From NCBI RefSeq assembly GCF_900155565.1, contig NZ_FUHM01000002.1, forward strand, positions 1,860,001-1,924,000: 64,000 nt of DNA. The letters are read 5' to 3'. Origin of the DNA: Anaerosalibacter sp. Marseille-P3206 (GTDB lineage: Bacteria; Bacillota; Clostridia; Tissierellales; Sporanaerobacteraceae). Every line of letters starts with the position of its first letter. Position 1 is the first letter of the stretch. The position numbers and the translations under genes are program-made. Below are positions 52,764 to 60,301 of this stretch, piece after piece. The notes below the pieces were generated by a model. The model saw only the letters and a list, made by a program, of their open reading frames with translations. It was not told the DNA's origin and searched no databases.

Positions 52764-52985
52764 ATGTATTATATATTTTATAGTACTAATGACGTTTTTA
52801 AAGGTGAAGAAATACTAAGGGATAACAATATTGATTATAAGATTGTACCTACACCAATTAAGGACAGTGTTTATTGTGGAGTATGCCTTTTTTCAGATGT
52901 AAGCATAGATACTATTCAAAATTTACTCGACTCAAATGAGTCAGGGGACGGTCCCTTGACTCATAAATATATAATTATGGGGTGA
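52764..52985 (+). CDS. DUF3343 sulfur-carrier-like protein
   Basis: 73 residues with AAGGAGTAATGTT before the ATG. The DUF3343 pattern is present: YIFYSTNDVFKGEEILRDNN, VPTPIKDSVYCGVCLF with C38 and C41. Proteins of this family are thought to carry sulfur or selenium for a nearby cysteine-desulfurase-like enzyme, which fits the preceding gene. From about residue 58 the reading frame runs through a REP-like palindrome, so the last 16 residues (NESGDGPLTHKYIIMG) come from the repeat and its flank. Confidence 0.78.
   Translation: MYYIFYSTNDVFKGEEILRDNNIDYKIVPTPIKDSVYCGVCLFSDVSIDTIQNLLDSNESGDGPLTHKYIIMG
52936..52964. repeat. REP-like palindrome A4 inside DUF3343 gene
   Basis: Arms ATGAGTCAGGGGAC and GTCCCTTGACTCAT around one G (one G-T pair). 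It lies inside the coding end of the DUF3343 gene, 25 bases before the transposase start. Confidence 0.88.
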
Positions 52986-52989
52986 TAAT

Positions 52990-53790
52990 ATGAGAATGCC
53001 TCGGCAAAAAAGTCAAACTTATGTATATCATATTATGGTTCGTGGAAATGAAAAGAAAAAAATATTTTTAGATGATGAAGACAGAGAAAAACTATTAGAC
53101 ATTATATCTTTAAAAAGTAATAATAATGAATTTTGTATTTATGCTTATTGTCTTATGGACAATCATATACATTTGATAATGAAAGAAATAAGTGAAGATA
53201 TTTCTACTATTATGAGTAAAATTAATACTACCTATGCTTTTTATTTTAATAAGAAATATGATAGAGTAGGTCATGTTTTTCAGGGAAGGTTTAAAAGTGA
53301 GCCTATAGAAACTGAGGAGTATTTATTAACTGCAGTTAGATATGTACATAATAATCCTGTTAAAGCAAAGATAGTAAAAAAAAGGGAAGATTATATTTGG
53401 AGTAGCTATAGATCATATTTAAGTGAGACTTATGCTCTTGATTGTCTAAATACAGATTTTGTACTTTCTCTGTTTTCACAGTGTAATTCAAAAGCTATGA
53501 TCTTATTTAAGGAATATTCAAGACTTGAAAATGAAGATGAGTTTATTGATATTCAAGATTTTGAAATTATTGAGAGAAAGAATTTGAAAACTCCAGAAGA
53601 GGTGGAAGATTTTACAGAAGAATTCTTAGATAAAAATAAAATATCATTTGATGAATTAATGAAAAATAGAAAAAATATAAAGTTAAGAAATAGATTGATA
53701 TATGAAATAAAGACTCAATCTAATTTTTCAAACAGAGATTTGGAGAATATATTAGGTATTAATAGAAATATTATACAAAGAGTAAAGTGA
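52990..53790 (+). CDS. REP-associated tyrosine transposase (RAYT, TnpA_REP)
   Basis: 266 residues after GGGGTGATAAT. The Y1 transposase core has RMPRQKSQTYVYHIMVRGNE, the HUH-type motif DNHIHLIM (H59, H61), RVGHVFQGRFKSEPIETEEY and catalytic Y118 in AVRYVHNNPVKA, then SSYRSYL. A C-terminal helix-turn-helix (FSNRDLENILGINRNIIQRV) resembles DnaA domain IV. RAYTs are domesticated IS200/IS605-like enzymes that bind REP palindromes. The stop codon lies in a palindrome, and identical repeats surround the gene. Confidence 0.92.
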   Translation: MRMPRQKSQTYVYHIMVRGNEKKKIFLDDEDREKLLDIISLKSNNNEFCIYAYCLMDNHIHLIMKEISEDISTIMSKINTTYAFYFNKKYDRVGHVFQGRFKSEPIETEEYLLTAVRYVHNNPVKAKIVKKREDYIWSSYRSYLSETYALDCLNTDFVLSLFSQCNSKAMILFKEYSRLENEDEFIDIQDFEIIERKNLKTPEEVEDFTEEFLDKNKISFDELMKNRKNIKLRNRLIYEIKTQSNFSNRDLENILGINRNIIQRVK

Positions 53791-53814
53791 GTCAGGGGAC
53801 TGTCCCCTGACTCA
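53788..53814. repeat. REP-like palindrome A5 at transposase stop
   Basis: Perfect arms TGAGTCAGGGGAC and GTCCCCTGACTCA around one T. The first three bases are the transposase stop codon. Confidence 0.9.
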
Positions 53815-53815
53815 A

Positions 53816-53846
53816 AGTGAGTTAAAGGCATGGCCTTTGATTCATT
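53816..53846. repeat. REP-like palindrome B2
   Basis: Arms AGTGAGTTAAAGGC and GCCTTTGATTCATT around ATG. It is a type-B copy next to A5, which gives an A-B pair like the composite mosaic units of known REP families. It matches the copy at 31768. Confidence 0.82.
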
Positions 53847-53923
53847 ATTAAATTTTAGAAATATATAGAAATAATCAACATTTAGTGCTAATATATTCTT
53901 ATCACATCATAGGGGGTAAGGAT

Positions 53924-54340
53924 ATGGAAAAAGTAAAAGTATCACGTTTAGTTAAGTCTGAAGATTTGAATCATCATGGTACATTATTTGCTGGTAGAAT
54001 GGCTGAATGGTTTGTGGAGTCTTGCTTTGTATGTGCAGCTAAAGAAACCGAAAGACCTGATAATATAGTTTGTGTTAATGTACATGGGCTTACATTTACG
54101 CAACCTGCAAATAGAGGAGACATTATTAATATTGAAACTGTCATGGTTAAAGCTGGAAGAAGTAGCTTTACTGTTCATGGTAAAATAACTAAAAACAATT
54201 CAGATTATGTATTATCAGATGGATTTATTACTTTTGTATTTGTTGATGAAAACGGAAAATCTATGCCCCACAATATTATTCTTGATGAACCTGAAAATGA
54301 AGAAGAAAAAATATTTAGAGAAAGAGCTAATAATCTATAA
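53924..54340 (+). CDS. Acyl-CoA thioesterase (hotdog fold)
   Basis: 138 residues; ATG 53924 lies behind AGGGGGTAAGG. It has the YciA/BFIT-like pattern SEDLNHHGTLFAGRMAEWFV, NIVCVNVHGLTFTQPANRGD and IETVMVKAGRSSFTVHGKI. It should hydrolyse acyl-CoA thioesters in the cytosol. The catalytic Asp of the typical LFGGxxLxWxD motif is here E (AGRMAEWFVESCF). It is a single gene with a palindrome behind it. Confidence 0.85.
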   Translation: MEKVKVSRLVKSEDLNHHGTLFAGRMAEWFVESCFVCAAKETERPDNIVCVNVHGLTFTQPANRGDIINIETVMVKAGRSSFTVHGKITKNNSDYVLSDGFITFVFVDENGKSMPHNIILDEPENEEEKIFRERANNL

Positions 54341-54354
54341 AAAAGTGAGTCAAA

Positions 54355-54383
54355 CTGAGTCAGGGGACTGTCCCCTGACTTGG
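54355..54383. repeat. REP-like palindrome A6
   Basis: Arms TGAGTCAGGGGAC and GTCCCCTGACTTG around T, preceded by a partial duplicate (AAGTGAGTCAA at 54343). It lies between the converging thioesterase and RpiR genes and may terminate both. Confidence 0.86.
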
Positions 54384-55244
54384 TTATAGTAATTTTGAGG
54401 AAATTGCCTTTGTGGTTTTTTCCTTATTTTTTTGGCATATTTCATTGTGTTGTTTAAAGAATTCGCTATAGAGTATGTCCACGATGTATAGTTGGGCAAT
54501 TTTTGTTGATAATGCTCCTCCTTGTAATGGGCCTTCTACAGATCCACAGAGTAACGTTATATCTGCATATTCTGTAATGGGAGATTTTCTAAATCTTGTT
54601 ATGCAAATGGTTTTTGCACCATTATTTTTAGCAAGCTTTAGAATATCTATAGTATTTTTTGTAGAGCCACTGTAGGAAAATGCTATAGCTAAATCCTCCT
54701 CATTCATCAAGGCAGCTTCCATTAATTGCATATGAGAGTCTAGTATACAGCATGTATTTGGTATAATGCGGGCAAATCTATCTCTAGCATCTAAAGCTAT
54801 TGAACCAGAAGAACCTGCACCAAAAAAGCTTATTATTCTAGATGATGATATCATATCTACACATTTTCTTATATTATCAAAATTGAGAAGTTGGAAGGTT
54901 TCATTTAATGTAGAAAGGCTACTCATTAAAACTTTTTGTGACAATTCTTCTACTGTGTCTTCTGATTTGATTTCTCCTGATAATCCTGAGTATATATAAT
55001 TATTTTTATTAGATAAACTTTGGGCGAGTAACATCTTAAATTCTTGATATCCGTTTAGATTTAGGCTTTTACAAAACCTAGAAACAGTAGCATCTCCAAC
55101 ATTACAGGATTCTGCCAAATCTGATATAGATAAGTATAATACATCTTTAGAGAAAGTTTCTACATAATCAGCTATTTTTTTTTCTGCTGTAGTAAAAGTA
55201 TCATATTTATTTTCAATTATACTAAATAGGTCATCATTTTGCAT
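54384..55244 (-). CDS. MurR/RpiR-family regulator with SIS domain
   Basis: 286 residues; ATG 55244 fits GGAGGTAG. The N-terminal RpiR helix-turn-helix (DTFTTAEKKIADYVETFSKD, YLSISDLAESCNVGDATVSR) is followed by a SIS sugar-phosphate-binding domain (RIISFFGAGSSGSIALDARD, AIAFSYSGSTKNTIDILKLA). It lies divergent to the ABC/NanA/NanE operon and probably controls it. The likely ligand is ManNAc-6-P or GlcNAc-6-P, inferred from NanE. Confidence 0.9.
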   Translation of the reverse strand: MQNDDLFSIIENKYDTFTTAEKKIADYVETFSKDVLYLSISDLAESCNVGDATVSRFCKSLNLNGYQEFKMLLAQSLSNKNNYIYSGLSGEIKSEDTVEELSQKVLMSSLSTLNETFQLLNFDNIRKCVDMISSSRIISFFGAGSSGSIALDARDRFARIIPNTCCILDSHMQLMEAALMNEEDLAIAFSYSGSTKNTIDILKLAKNNGAKTICITRFRKSPITEYADITLLCGSVEGPLQGGALSTKIAQLYIVDILYSEFFKQHNEICQKNKEKTTKAISSKLL

Positions 55245-55649
55245 TTTTTCTACCTCCAATAAAAGCATAAAAAAAAGCCTTAATTTTGGTATTGAATCAA
55301 AAGAAAGTCCTTTATAAGATAGTATAGATGAAAAATCCATGAATTTCAATAAAAAACAAAAAATAAATTAATTGTTATGATTCTTTATCCAAAGCAAGTA
55401 AATGTCCCAAAAATTCAAGGAGGATTTTAAGGAGAAATAAATATTTATCAATTTATAAAAAATATTTTCATAAATTGATTGAAACAAAATTTAAAATATG
55501 ATAATATACATACTAAAGCTTGATTTCAACAAGCTATTAACGAGTTGGAAAACATTTTCATTAAATGCCAGATTTCAATAGTTCTAGAATTAAAAAATAT
55601 TCTAAGGACTAAAAAACAACTAATTTTTATAGAAAAGGAGAGATTTAAA
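55245..55649. promoter_or_regulatory. Divergent control region of RpiR and sialic-acid operon
   Basis: A 405-base non-coding region. For the + strand operon: TTGAAA (55479-55484), 17-base spacer, TAATAT (55502-55507). A 10-bp inverted repeat ATCAATTTAT / ATAAATTGAT (55447-55456 and 55470-55479) ends at the -35 box, and TTTCA-N9-TGAAA (55466-55484) overlaps it. These are candidate RpiR operators. The leader up to the ATG at 55650 is about 140 bases. Confidence 0.62.
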
Positions 55650-57287
55650 ATGAAAAAAATAGTTGCATTACTGTTAGTTTTGGTATTATCTTTTTCAGTT
55701 TTTACCGGTTGTGGTAATAAGAATGTTTCCGAGCAAGGTAATGTAGAGAAAACTGAAGAAACTCAAAAAGTTGAAGACGTATTGTATACAGTTATTAATT
55801 CTGGTACAACTATGGATACTCAATTTGATCATTTATGGGTAAATCGTGGTGAGTTATTTAAGGTATTAACATTTAGAAGTTTATTTTTACCAGATGCTAC
55901 ATTAACTAATGTAAAACCGGATTTAGCTTCTGATTATAAAATATCTGAAGATGGTTTGACTTATACTATTACTATGAAGGATGGAGTAACTTGGCATGAT
56001 GGAGAACCTGTTACTGCAGAAGATGTAGTTTGGAGTATTGGAACTTCTTTAAAAGCTTCTTTGTTAAATGCTATTTACTCAGGTGCTTTTAGTAAAATAG
56101 AAGGTGCAGAAGAGTGGAAAGCTGGAACTGCTGATAGCTTAAGTGGTTTAACTTATGAAGGAAATACTATAACTATGAAATTAACTAATCCTGTTGGGAA
56201 TATGCTTAATGTATTAGGTCAATTTGCAATTTATCCTAAACATCTTTTAAAAGATGAAGACCCATTGGAAATTCACAATGCAAAGTTTTGGCAAAAACCT
56301 ATTGGAAATGGAATGTATAAAATTGATGAATTTAAACCTGGCAATTATCTATCTTTAGTTCCATATGAAAACTATGATGGAGAAAAGCCTAAGATTTCTA
56401 AAGTGGTATTAAATATTATTTCCGATCCAGTAGCAGCTGCTCAAGCAGGACAGTTAGATATTTATAATACTAATGCTGCAAATGAAATAAGCGAATTGAA
56501 AAACATTGATGGTTTAACAGCTGAACCTGTGGATATATTATTCTATCGTTATTTTGTTATGAATCTTAAAGACGAAAATGGTAAGCCTAATGAAAAATTA
56601 GATGATGTTAGAATAAGAAAAGCTTTACTTTATGCTATCGATAGAAAGACTTTAGAAGAAAAAATGTTTACTGGTTTAGCACAAATTCATAATACTGGAG
56701 TTCCATCATCATATGATGAATATTACAAGTCAGCAGAAGATTACGAATACAATCCTGAAAAAGCAAAACAACTTCTTGAAGATGCAGGATTTGATTTTTC
56801 TAAGACTCTAAAATTAAGATATTACTATGATGACCAAGCATCTATAGATTTTATGGAAGCTATTGCTCAATATTGGACAGAAGTTGGAATAAAAGTTGAT
56901 GTTCAAAAATTCCAAGGGGATGCTACTTCTGAAATCTTTACTACTAGGGATCATGATATTGTATTAAAAGGTCTTTCAGCATTTGGTTATGAAGAGTGGT
57001 ATGGTGAATATGCTTCAGATAATACTAACTTTGTAAGAATTTTAGGTAAAGAAGGCGTATTTGACGATAAGATAAACGAGTTAAGAGAAACTACAGATTC
57101 TGAAAAACGTGCTGAAATACTTCAAGATTTACAAAAGTTAGAACAAGAATATTTATATAAATTGCCATTGCTTGGTTTACAAAATATCTATTTTATAAGG
57201 ACAGATAAGGTTAAGACTGTTGGAGAATTTGGAAACCCATGGTATAACTATGACAGACACTTTGAAGAGTGGGAAATCATTAAATAA
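55650..57287 (+). CDS. Extracellular solute-binding lipoprotein, family 5
   Basis: 545 residues; ATG 55650 after AAAGGAGAGA (ATG 55545 is too far upstream). A lipoprotein signal KKIVALLLVLVLSFSVFTGC gives an anchored Cys near residue 25. The SBP_bac_5 domain has LASDYKISEDGLTYTITMKD, GVTWHDGEPVTAEDVVWSIG, and IRKALLYAIDRKTLEEKMF. It binds substrates outside the membrane and passes them to the two permeases. The class usually binds peptides, nickel or opines; the nan genes in this operon suggest sialic acid, as for SatA. Confidence 0.9.
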   Translation: MKKIVALLLVLVLSFSVFTGCGNKNVSEQGNVEKTEETQKVEDVLYTVINSGTTMDTQFDHLWVNRGELFKVLTFRSLFLPDATLTNVKPDLASDYKISEDGLTYTITMKDGVTWHDGEPVTAEDVVWSIGTSLKASLLNAIYSGAFSKIEGAEEWKAGTADSLSGLTYEGNTITMKLTNPVGNMLNVLGQFAIYPKHLLKDEDPLEIHNAKFWQKPIGNGMYKIDEFKPGNYLSLVPYENYDGEKPKISKVVLNIISDPVAAAQAGQLDIYNTNAANEISELKNIDGLTAEPVDILFYRYFVMNLKDENGKPNEKLDDVRIRKALLYAIDRKTLEEKMFTGLAQIHNTGVPSSYDEYYKSAEDYEYNPEKAKQLLEDAGFDFSKTLKLRYYYDDQASIDFMEAIAQYWTEVGIKVDVQKFQGDATSEIFTTRDHDIVLKGLSAFGYEEWYGEYASDNTNFVRILGKEGVFDDKINELRETTDSEKRAEILQDLQKLEQEYLYKLPLLGLQNIYFIRTDKVKTVGEFGNPWYNYDRHFEEWEIIK

Positions 57288-57334
57288 AACAATTGATAGT
57301 AATAAGGGGAGAAAAACATAAACCCGATGGTTAT

Positions 57335-57366
57335 AATAGGAGGTAAATAATTATTTACCTCCTATT
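57335..57366 (+). terminator. Perfect palindrome between binding protein and permease genes
   Basis: A perfect 32-base inverted repeat (arms AATAGGAGGTAAATAA and TTATTTACCTCCTATT) in the 142-base gap. There is no T run, so it is likely to be a stabiliser or partial terminator that keeps the binding-protein message in excess over the permeases. Confidence 0.6.
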
Positions 57367-57429
57367 GCATATAATTTGCTTATATTCTAAAGTCTGTAGG
57401 AACTTTATTGTTCAGAAAGGAGTGAAGAA

Positions 57430-58383
57430 ATGTTAAAATATTTTGTCAAAAAGTTGCTAGCAATAATCCCCATGTTGTTATTAGTTAGTGCTTTAGTTTT
57501 TTTTGCGTTAGAACTTTCACCTGTAGACCCTATTAACTATTTAGCTTCTCCAGATATGACATCAACTGAGAATTTAGAAGCACTTAGAGAATCTCTTGGT
57601 TTGAATGATCCTGTTTATATACGATATTTTCGTTGGTTATCAAATATTCTCAAAGGAGATTTTGGATACAGTATTTCAACTGGAGCAAAAATAAGTGATT
57701 TGATTAAGTTAAGACTTCCTGCAACTTTGGAATTATCTATTATAGCAATTGTATTGTCCACTATACTTGGAATTGGTTTGGGACTTATATCTGCTATTAA
57801 GCAAAATTCTATTGTGGATTATATTGGCAGAATAATTGGAGTAGTAGGGATATCTATTCCTCAATTTTTCTTTGGAATTGTGGTGATTCAGATATTTGCC
57901 ATCAAGTTAGGATGGCTACCTTTTGGTGGGCGTTTAACAGTTGATGCTAAATCTTTTGCAGATAGGATACCAAATATGATTTTGCCGTCTTTTACTATGG
58001 CTATATCCATGACAGCTGCTTTACTTAGATATACAAGAAACTCTATGTTAGACGTTTTGAATAAAGACTATATTAAAACTGCTAGAAGTAAAGGAATTCC
58101 AGAGTGGAAGGTTTATATTAAACATGCTTTTAGAAACTCTTTAGGTCCAATACTTGTACTTCTTGCTTTTAGACTTCCTCTTTTAGTTGGAGGTTCTGTT
58201 GTTATAGAGTCTGTATTTTCATATCCAGGGATAGGTTCATTGATTTTAGCTGGAGTTTCATCAAATGATTATCCAGTTATAATGATTACGACTTTAATGG
58301 TTGCTGTTGCAATTCTTTTATCTAGTTTTTTAGTAGATTTAGTGACCGCTGTATTAGATCCTAGGGTTAGATTTGATAAATAG
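57430..58383 (+). CDS. ABC permease, DppB/OppB family
   Basis: 317 residues, AAAGGAGTGAAGAA site. It has six membrane segments, an early VFFALELSPVDPINYLASPD with LRESLGLNDPVYIRYFRWLS, the EAA loop RSKGIPEWKVYIKHAFRNSL and the final VIESVFSYPGIGSLILAG. It forms the membrane channel with the DppC-like protein that follows. Corresponds to SatB if the operon moves sialic acid. Confidence 0.92.
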   Translation: MLKYFVKKLLAIIPMLLLVSALVFFALELSPVDPINYLASPDMTSTENLEALRESLGLNDPVYIRYFRWLSNILKGDFGYSISTGAKISDLIKLRLPATLELSIIAIVLSTILGIGLGLISAIKQNSIVDYIGRIIGVVGISIPQFFFGIVVIQIFAIKLGWLPFGGRLTVDAKSFADRIPNMILPSFTMAISMTAALLRYTRNSMLDVLNKDYIKTARSKGIPEWKVYIKHAFRNSLGPILVLLAFRLPLLVGGSVVIESVFSYPGIGSLILAGVSSNDYPVIMITTLMVAVAILLSSFLVDLVTAVLDPRVRFDK

Positions 58384-58399
58384 AAAGGAGTGATTTTGG

Positions 58400-59278
58400 A
58401 TGGCAACTAATGAAGCAGTTATTAATAAAACTAAGAAATCAAGCTTGGCAAAGAGAAGTTGGAATAAAATGTTGAGGAATAAGTTGGCGATGATTGGATT
58501 GATTATCTTTGTCATTATGGTATTAGCTTCTGTATTAGCTCCTTTATTGACTTCTTATAATCCTTCTACTGTAGATATGGACAGTATAACTTTGGCTCCT
58601 AGTAGAGAGCATTTACTTGGAACGGATAAATTGGGTAGAGATGTTTTCGCTAGGATACTATATGGAGGACGTGTTTCTGTTTATGTTAGTATTTGCGGTG
58701 CTTTGGTTGGAACGCTAATAGGAACAATTTTAGGAGGTATAGCAGGTTACTTTGGAGGTAAAATTGATAAGTTTTTAGTTCGATTATCTGAAGTTTTTTT
58801 AACTTTTCCGAATATGATTTTGATTCTTATTTTAGTTGGAATTGTTGGGCAGGGTGTGAATAATCTCATTATAATATTTTCCCTAACTGGATGGATGACT
58901 ACTTTTAGAATGGTTAGGAATGAATTTCTTTCTCTTAGAGAAGAAACATATGTAGAAGTATGCAAGGCTTTTGGCATTTCTGAGGTATCTATAATGTTTA
59001 AGCATATTCTACCAAATACTCTAAGCCCTATTATGGTTTCAACTACCTTAAATATTGCAGGATATATTTTACAAGAAGCAGGGCTTAGTTTTTTGGGACT
59101 TGGTGTTCCTAGTACAATTCCTACTTGGGGAAATATTATGAATGCTGCTAAGTCTGTTGAGGTATTGAAAAATTATTGGTGGCTATGGCTATCACCTGGT
59201 TTGGTTATATCTATATTTGTTTTAGCTATTAACTATCTAGGGGACGGTCTACGTGATGTCCTTGATCCAAAACAATAG
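58400..59278 (+). CDS. ABC permease, DppC/OppC family
   Basis: 292 residues after AAAGGAGTG. The N-terminal helix (LAMIGLIIFVIMVLASVLAP), then the DppC motif HLLGTDKLGRDVFARILYGG, a TMD with five more helices, EAA loop VCKAFGISEVSIMFKHILPN and EAGLSFLGLGVPSTIPTWGN. It is the second channel subunit of the importer. It ends 12 bases before the first ATPase gene. Confidence 0.92.
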   Translation: MATNEAVINKTKKSSLAKRSWNKMLRNKLAMIGLIIFVIMVLASVLAPLLTSYNPSTVDMDSITLAPSREHLLGTDKLGRDVFARILYGGRVSVYVSICGALVGTLIGTILGGIAGYFGGKIDKFLVRLSEVFLTFPNMILILILVGIVGQGVNNLIIIFSLTGWMTTFRMVRNEFLSLREETYVEVCKAFGISEVSIMFKHILPNTLSPIMVSTTLNIAGYILQEAGLSFLGLGVPSTIPTWGNIMNAAKSVEVLKNYWWLWLSPGLVISIFVLAINYLGDGLRDVLDPKQ

Positions 59279-59290
59279 GGGGCAGTGATT

Positions 59291-60298
59291 ATGAACAAGA
59301 AAGAATTAATACTGAAGGTTGATGATTTGCATACTAGTTTTAAAATCGATAACAATGAAATTGAAATTATAAGAGGAGTTTCCTTTGAAGCTTATAAAGG
59401 TGAAACTTTAGCTATCGTAGGAGAATCTGGATGTGGAAAGAGTGTTACTGTTCACTCTATTGTCCGATTGTTACCCAAAGCTGGAAGACTAAAGAGTGGA
59501 GAAATTACATTCTATGCAGATGATAATGAATATAAACTAAATGAATTAAGACCTTTTGGAAAGGAAATGAGATCCATTAGGGGAAAGAAAATTGGTATGG
59601 TGTTTCAAGATCCTATGGCTTCTTTAAATCCTGTATATAAAGTAGGAGATCAAGTTGCAGAAGGTTTACTTGAACATTTTGATATGTCAAAAAAGGAAGC
59701 TAAGGCTGAAGTCGTGAAAATGTTTGAGAAATTAGGCATTCCTGATGCTGCATCTCGTGTTGATGATTATCCTCATCAATTTAGCGGAGGGATGAAACAG
59801 CGTGTTATGATAGCTATTGCCATGATATGTAATCCAGATATGATTATAGCTGATGAACCTACTACAGCTCTAGATGTTACAATTCAAGCGCAGATAATGG
59901 AACTGATGAAGGAACTTCAGATAAAATACAACAAGTCTATTATTTTGATTACACACAATATGGGGCTAGTAGCTGAGGTAGCAGATAGAGTTGCTGTTAT
60001 GTATATGGGAAGAATAGTTGAATATGGCAGTATTGAACATATATTTAATAATCCAAGTCATCCTTACACAAAGGCTCTTTTAAGGTCTGTGCCAGTTTTA
60101 GGCATGAAAGAAGGAGAAGTTTTACAAACCATTAGAGGTACTACTCCTAGACCACAAGATGTACAGACAGGTTGCGAATTTGCAGATAGATGTGATTTTT
60201 GTACTGATAGATGTCGAGTAGGGGAAATTAAAGATCATGAAATAGAAGAAGGTCATAGAGTTAGATGTACTTTATTTGACGATATGGAGGGGGTGTAA
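59291..60298 (+). CDS. ABC transporter ATPase, DppD/OppD family
   Basis: 335 residues; ATG 59291 fits AGGGGGCAGTG. Walker A GESGCGKS, Q-loop FQDPMASLNPVYKV, signature FSGGMKQRV, Walker B MIIADEPTTALDVT, and the oligopeptide C-terminal domain with Cys cluster CEFADRCDFCTDRC, which in this family can bind an iron-sulfur cluster. It powers import together with the DppF-like protein. Confidence 0.93.
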   Translation: MNKKELILKVDDLHTSFKIDNNEIEIIRGVSFEAYKGETLAIVGESGCGKSVTVHSIVRLLPKAGRLKSGEITFYADDNEYKLNELRPFGKEMRSIRGKKIGMVFQDPMASLNPVYKVGDQVAEGLLEHFDMSKKEAKAEVVKMFEKLGIPDAASRVDDYPHQFSGGMKQRVMIAIAMICNPDMIIADEPTTALDVTIQAQIMELMKELQIKYNKSIILITHNMGLVAEVADRVAVMYMGRIVEYGSIEHIFNNPSHPYTKALLRSVPVLGMKEGEVLQTIRGTTPRPQDVQTGCEFADRCDFCTDRCRVGEIKDHEIEEGHRVRCTLFDDMEGV

Positions 60299-60301
60299 TT
60301 G

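Noticed and set aside
29316..54383. Palindromes as ordinary rho-independent terminators
   Set aside because: They are nearly identical at six places, are perfect palindromes with no regular T run, and one lies within a coding region. A mobile REP family explains them better.
54207..54389. 60-residue frame at the end of the thioesterase gene
   Set aside because: Out-of-frame shadow running into the palindrome; no ribosome site.
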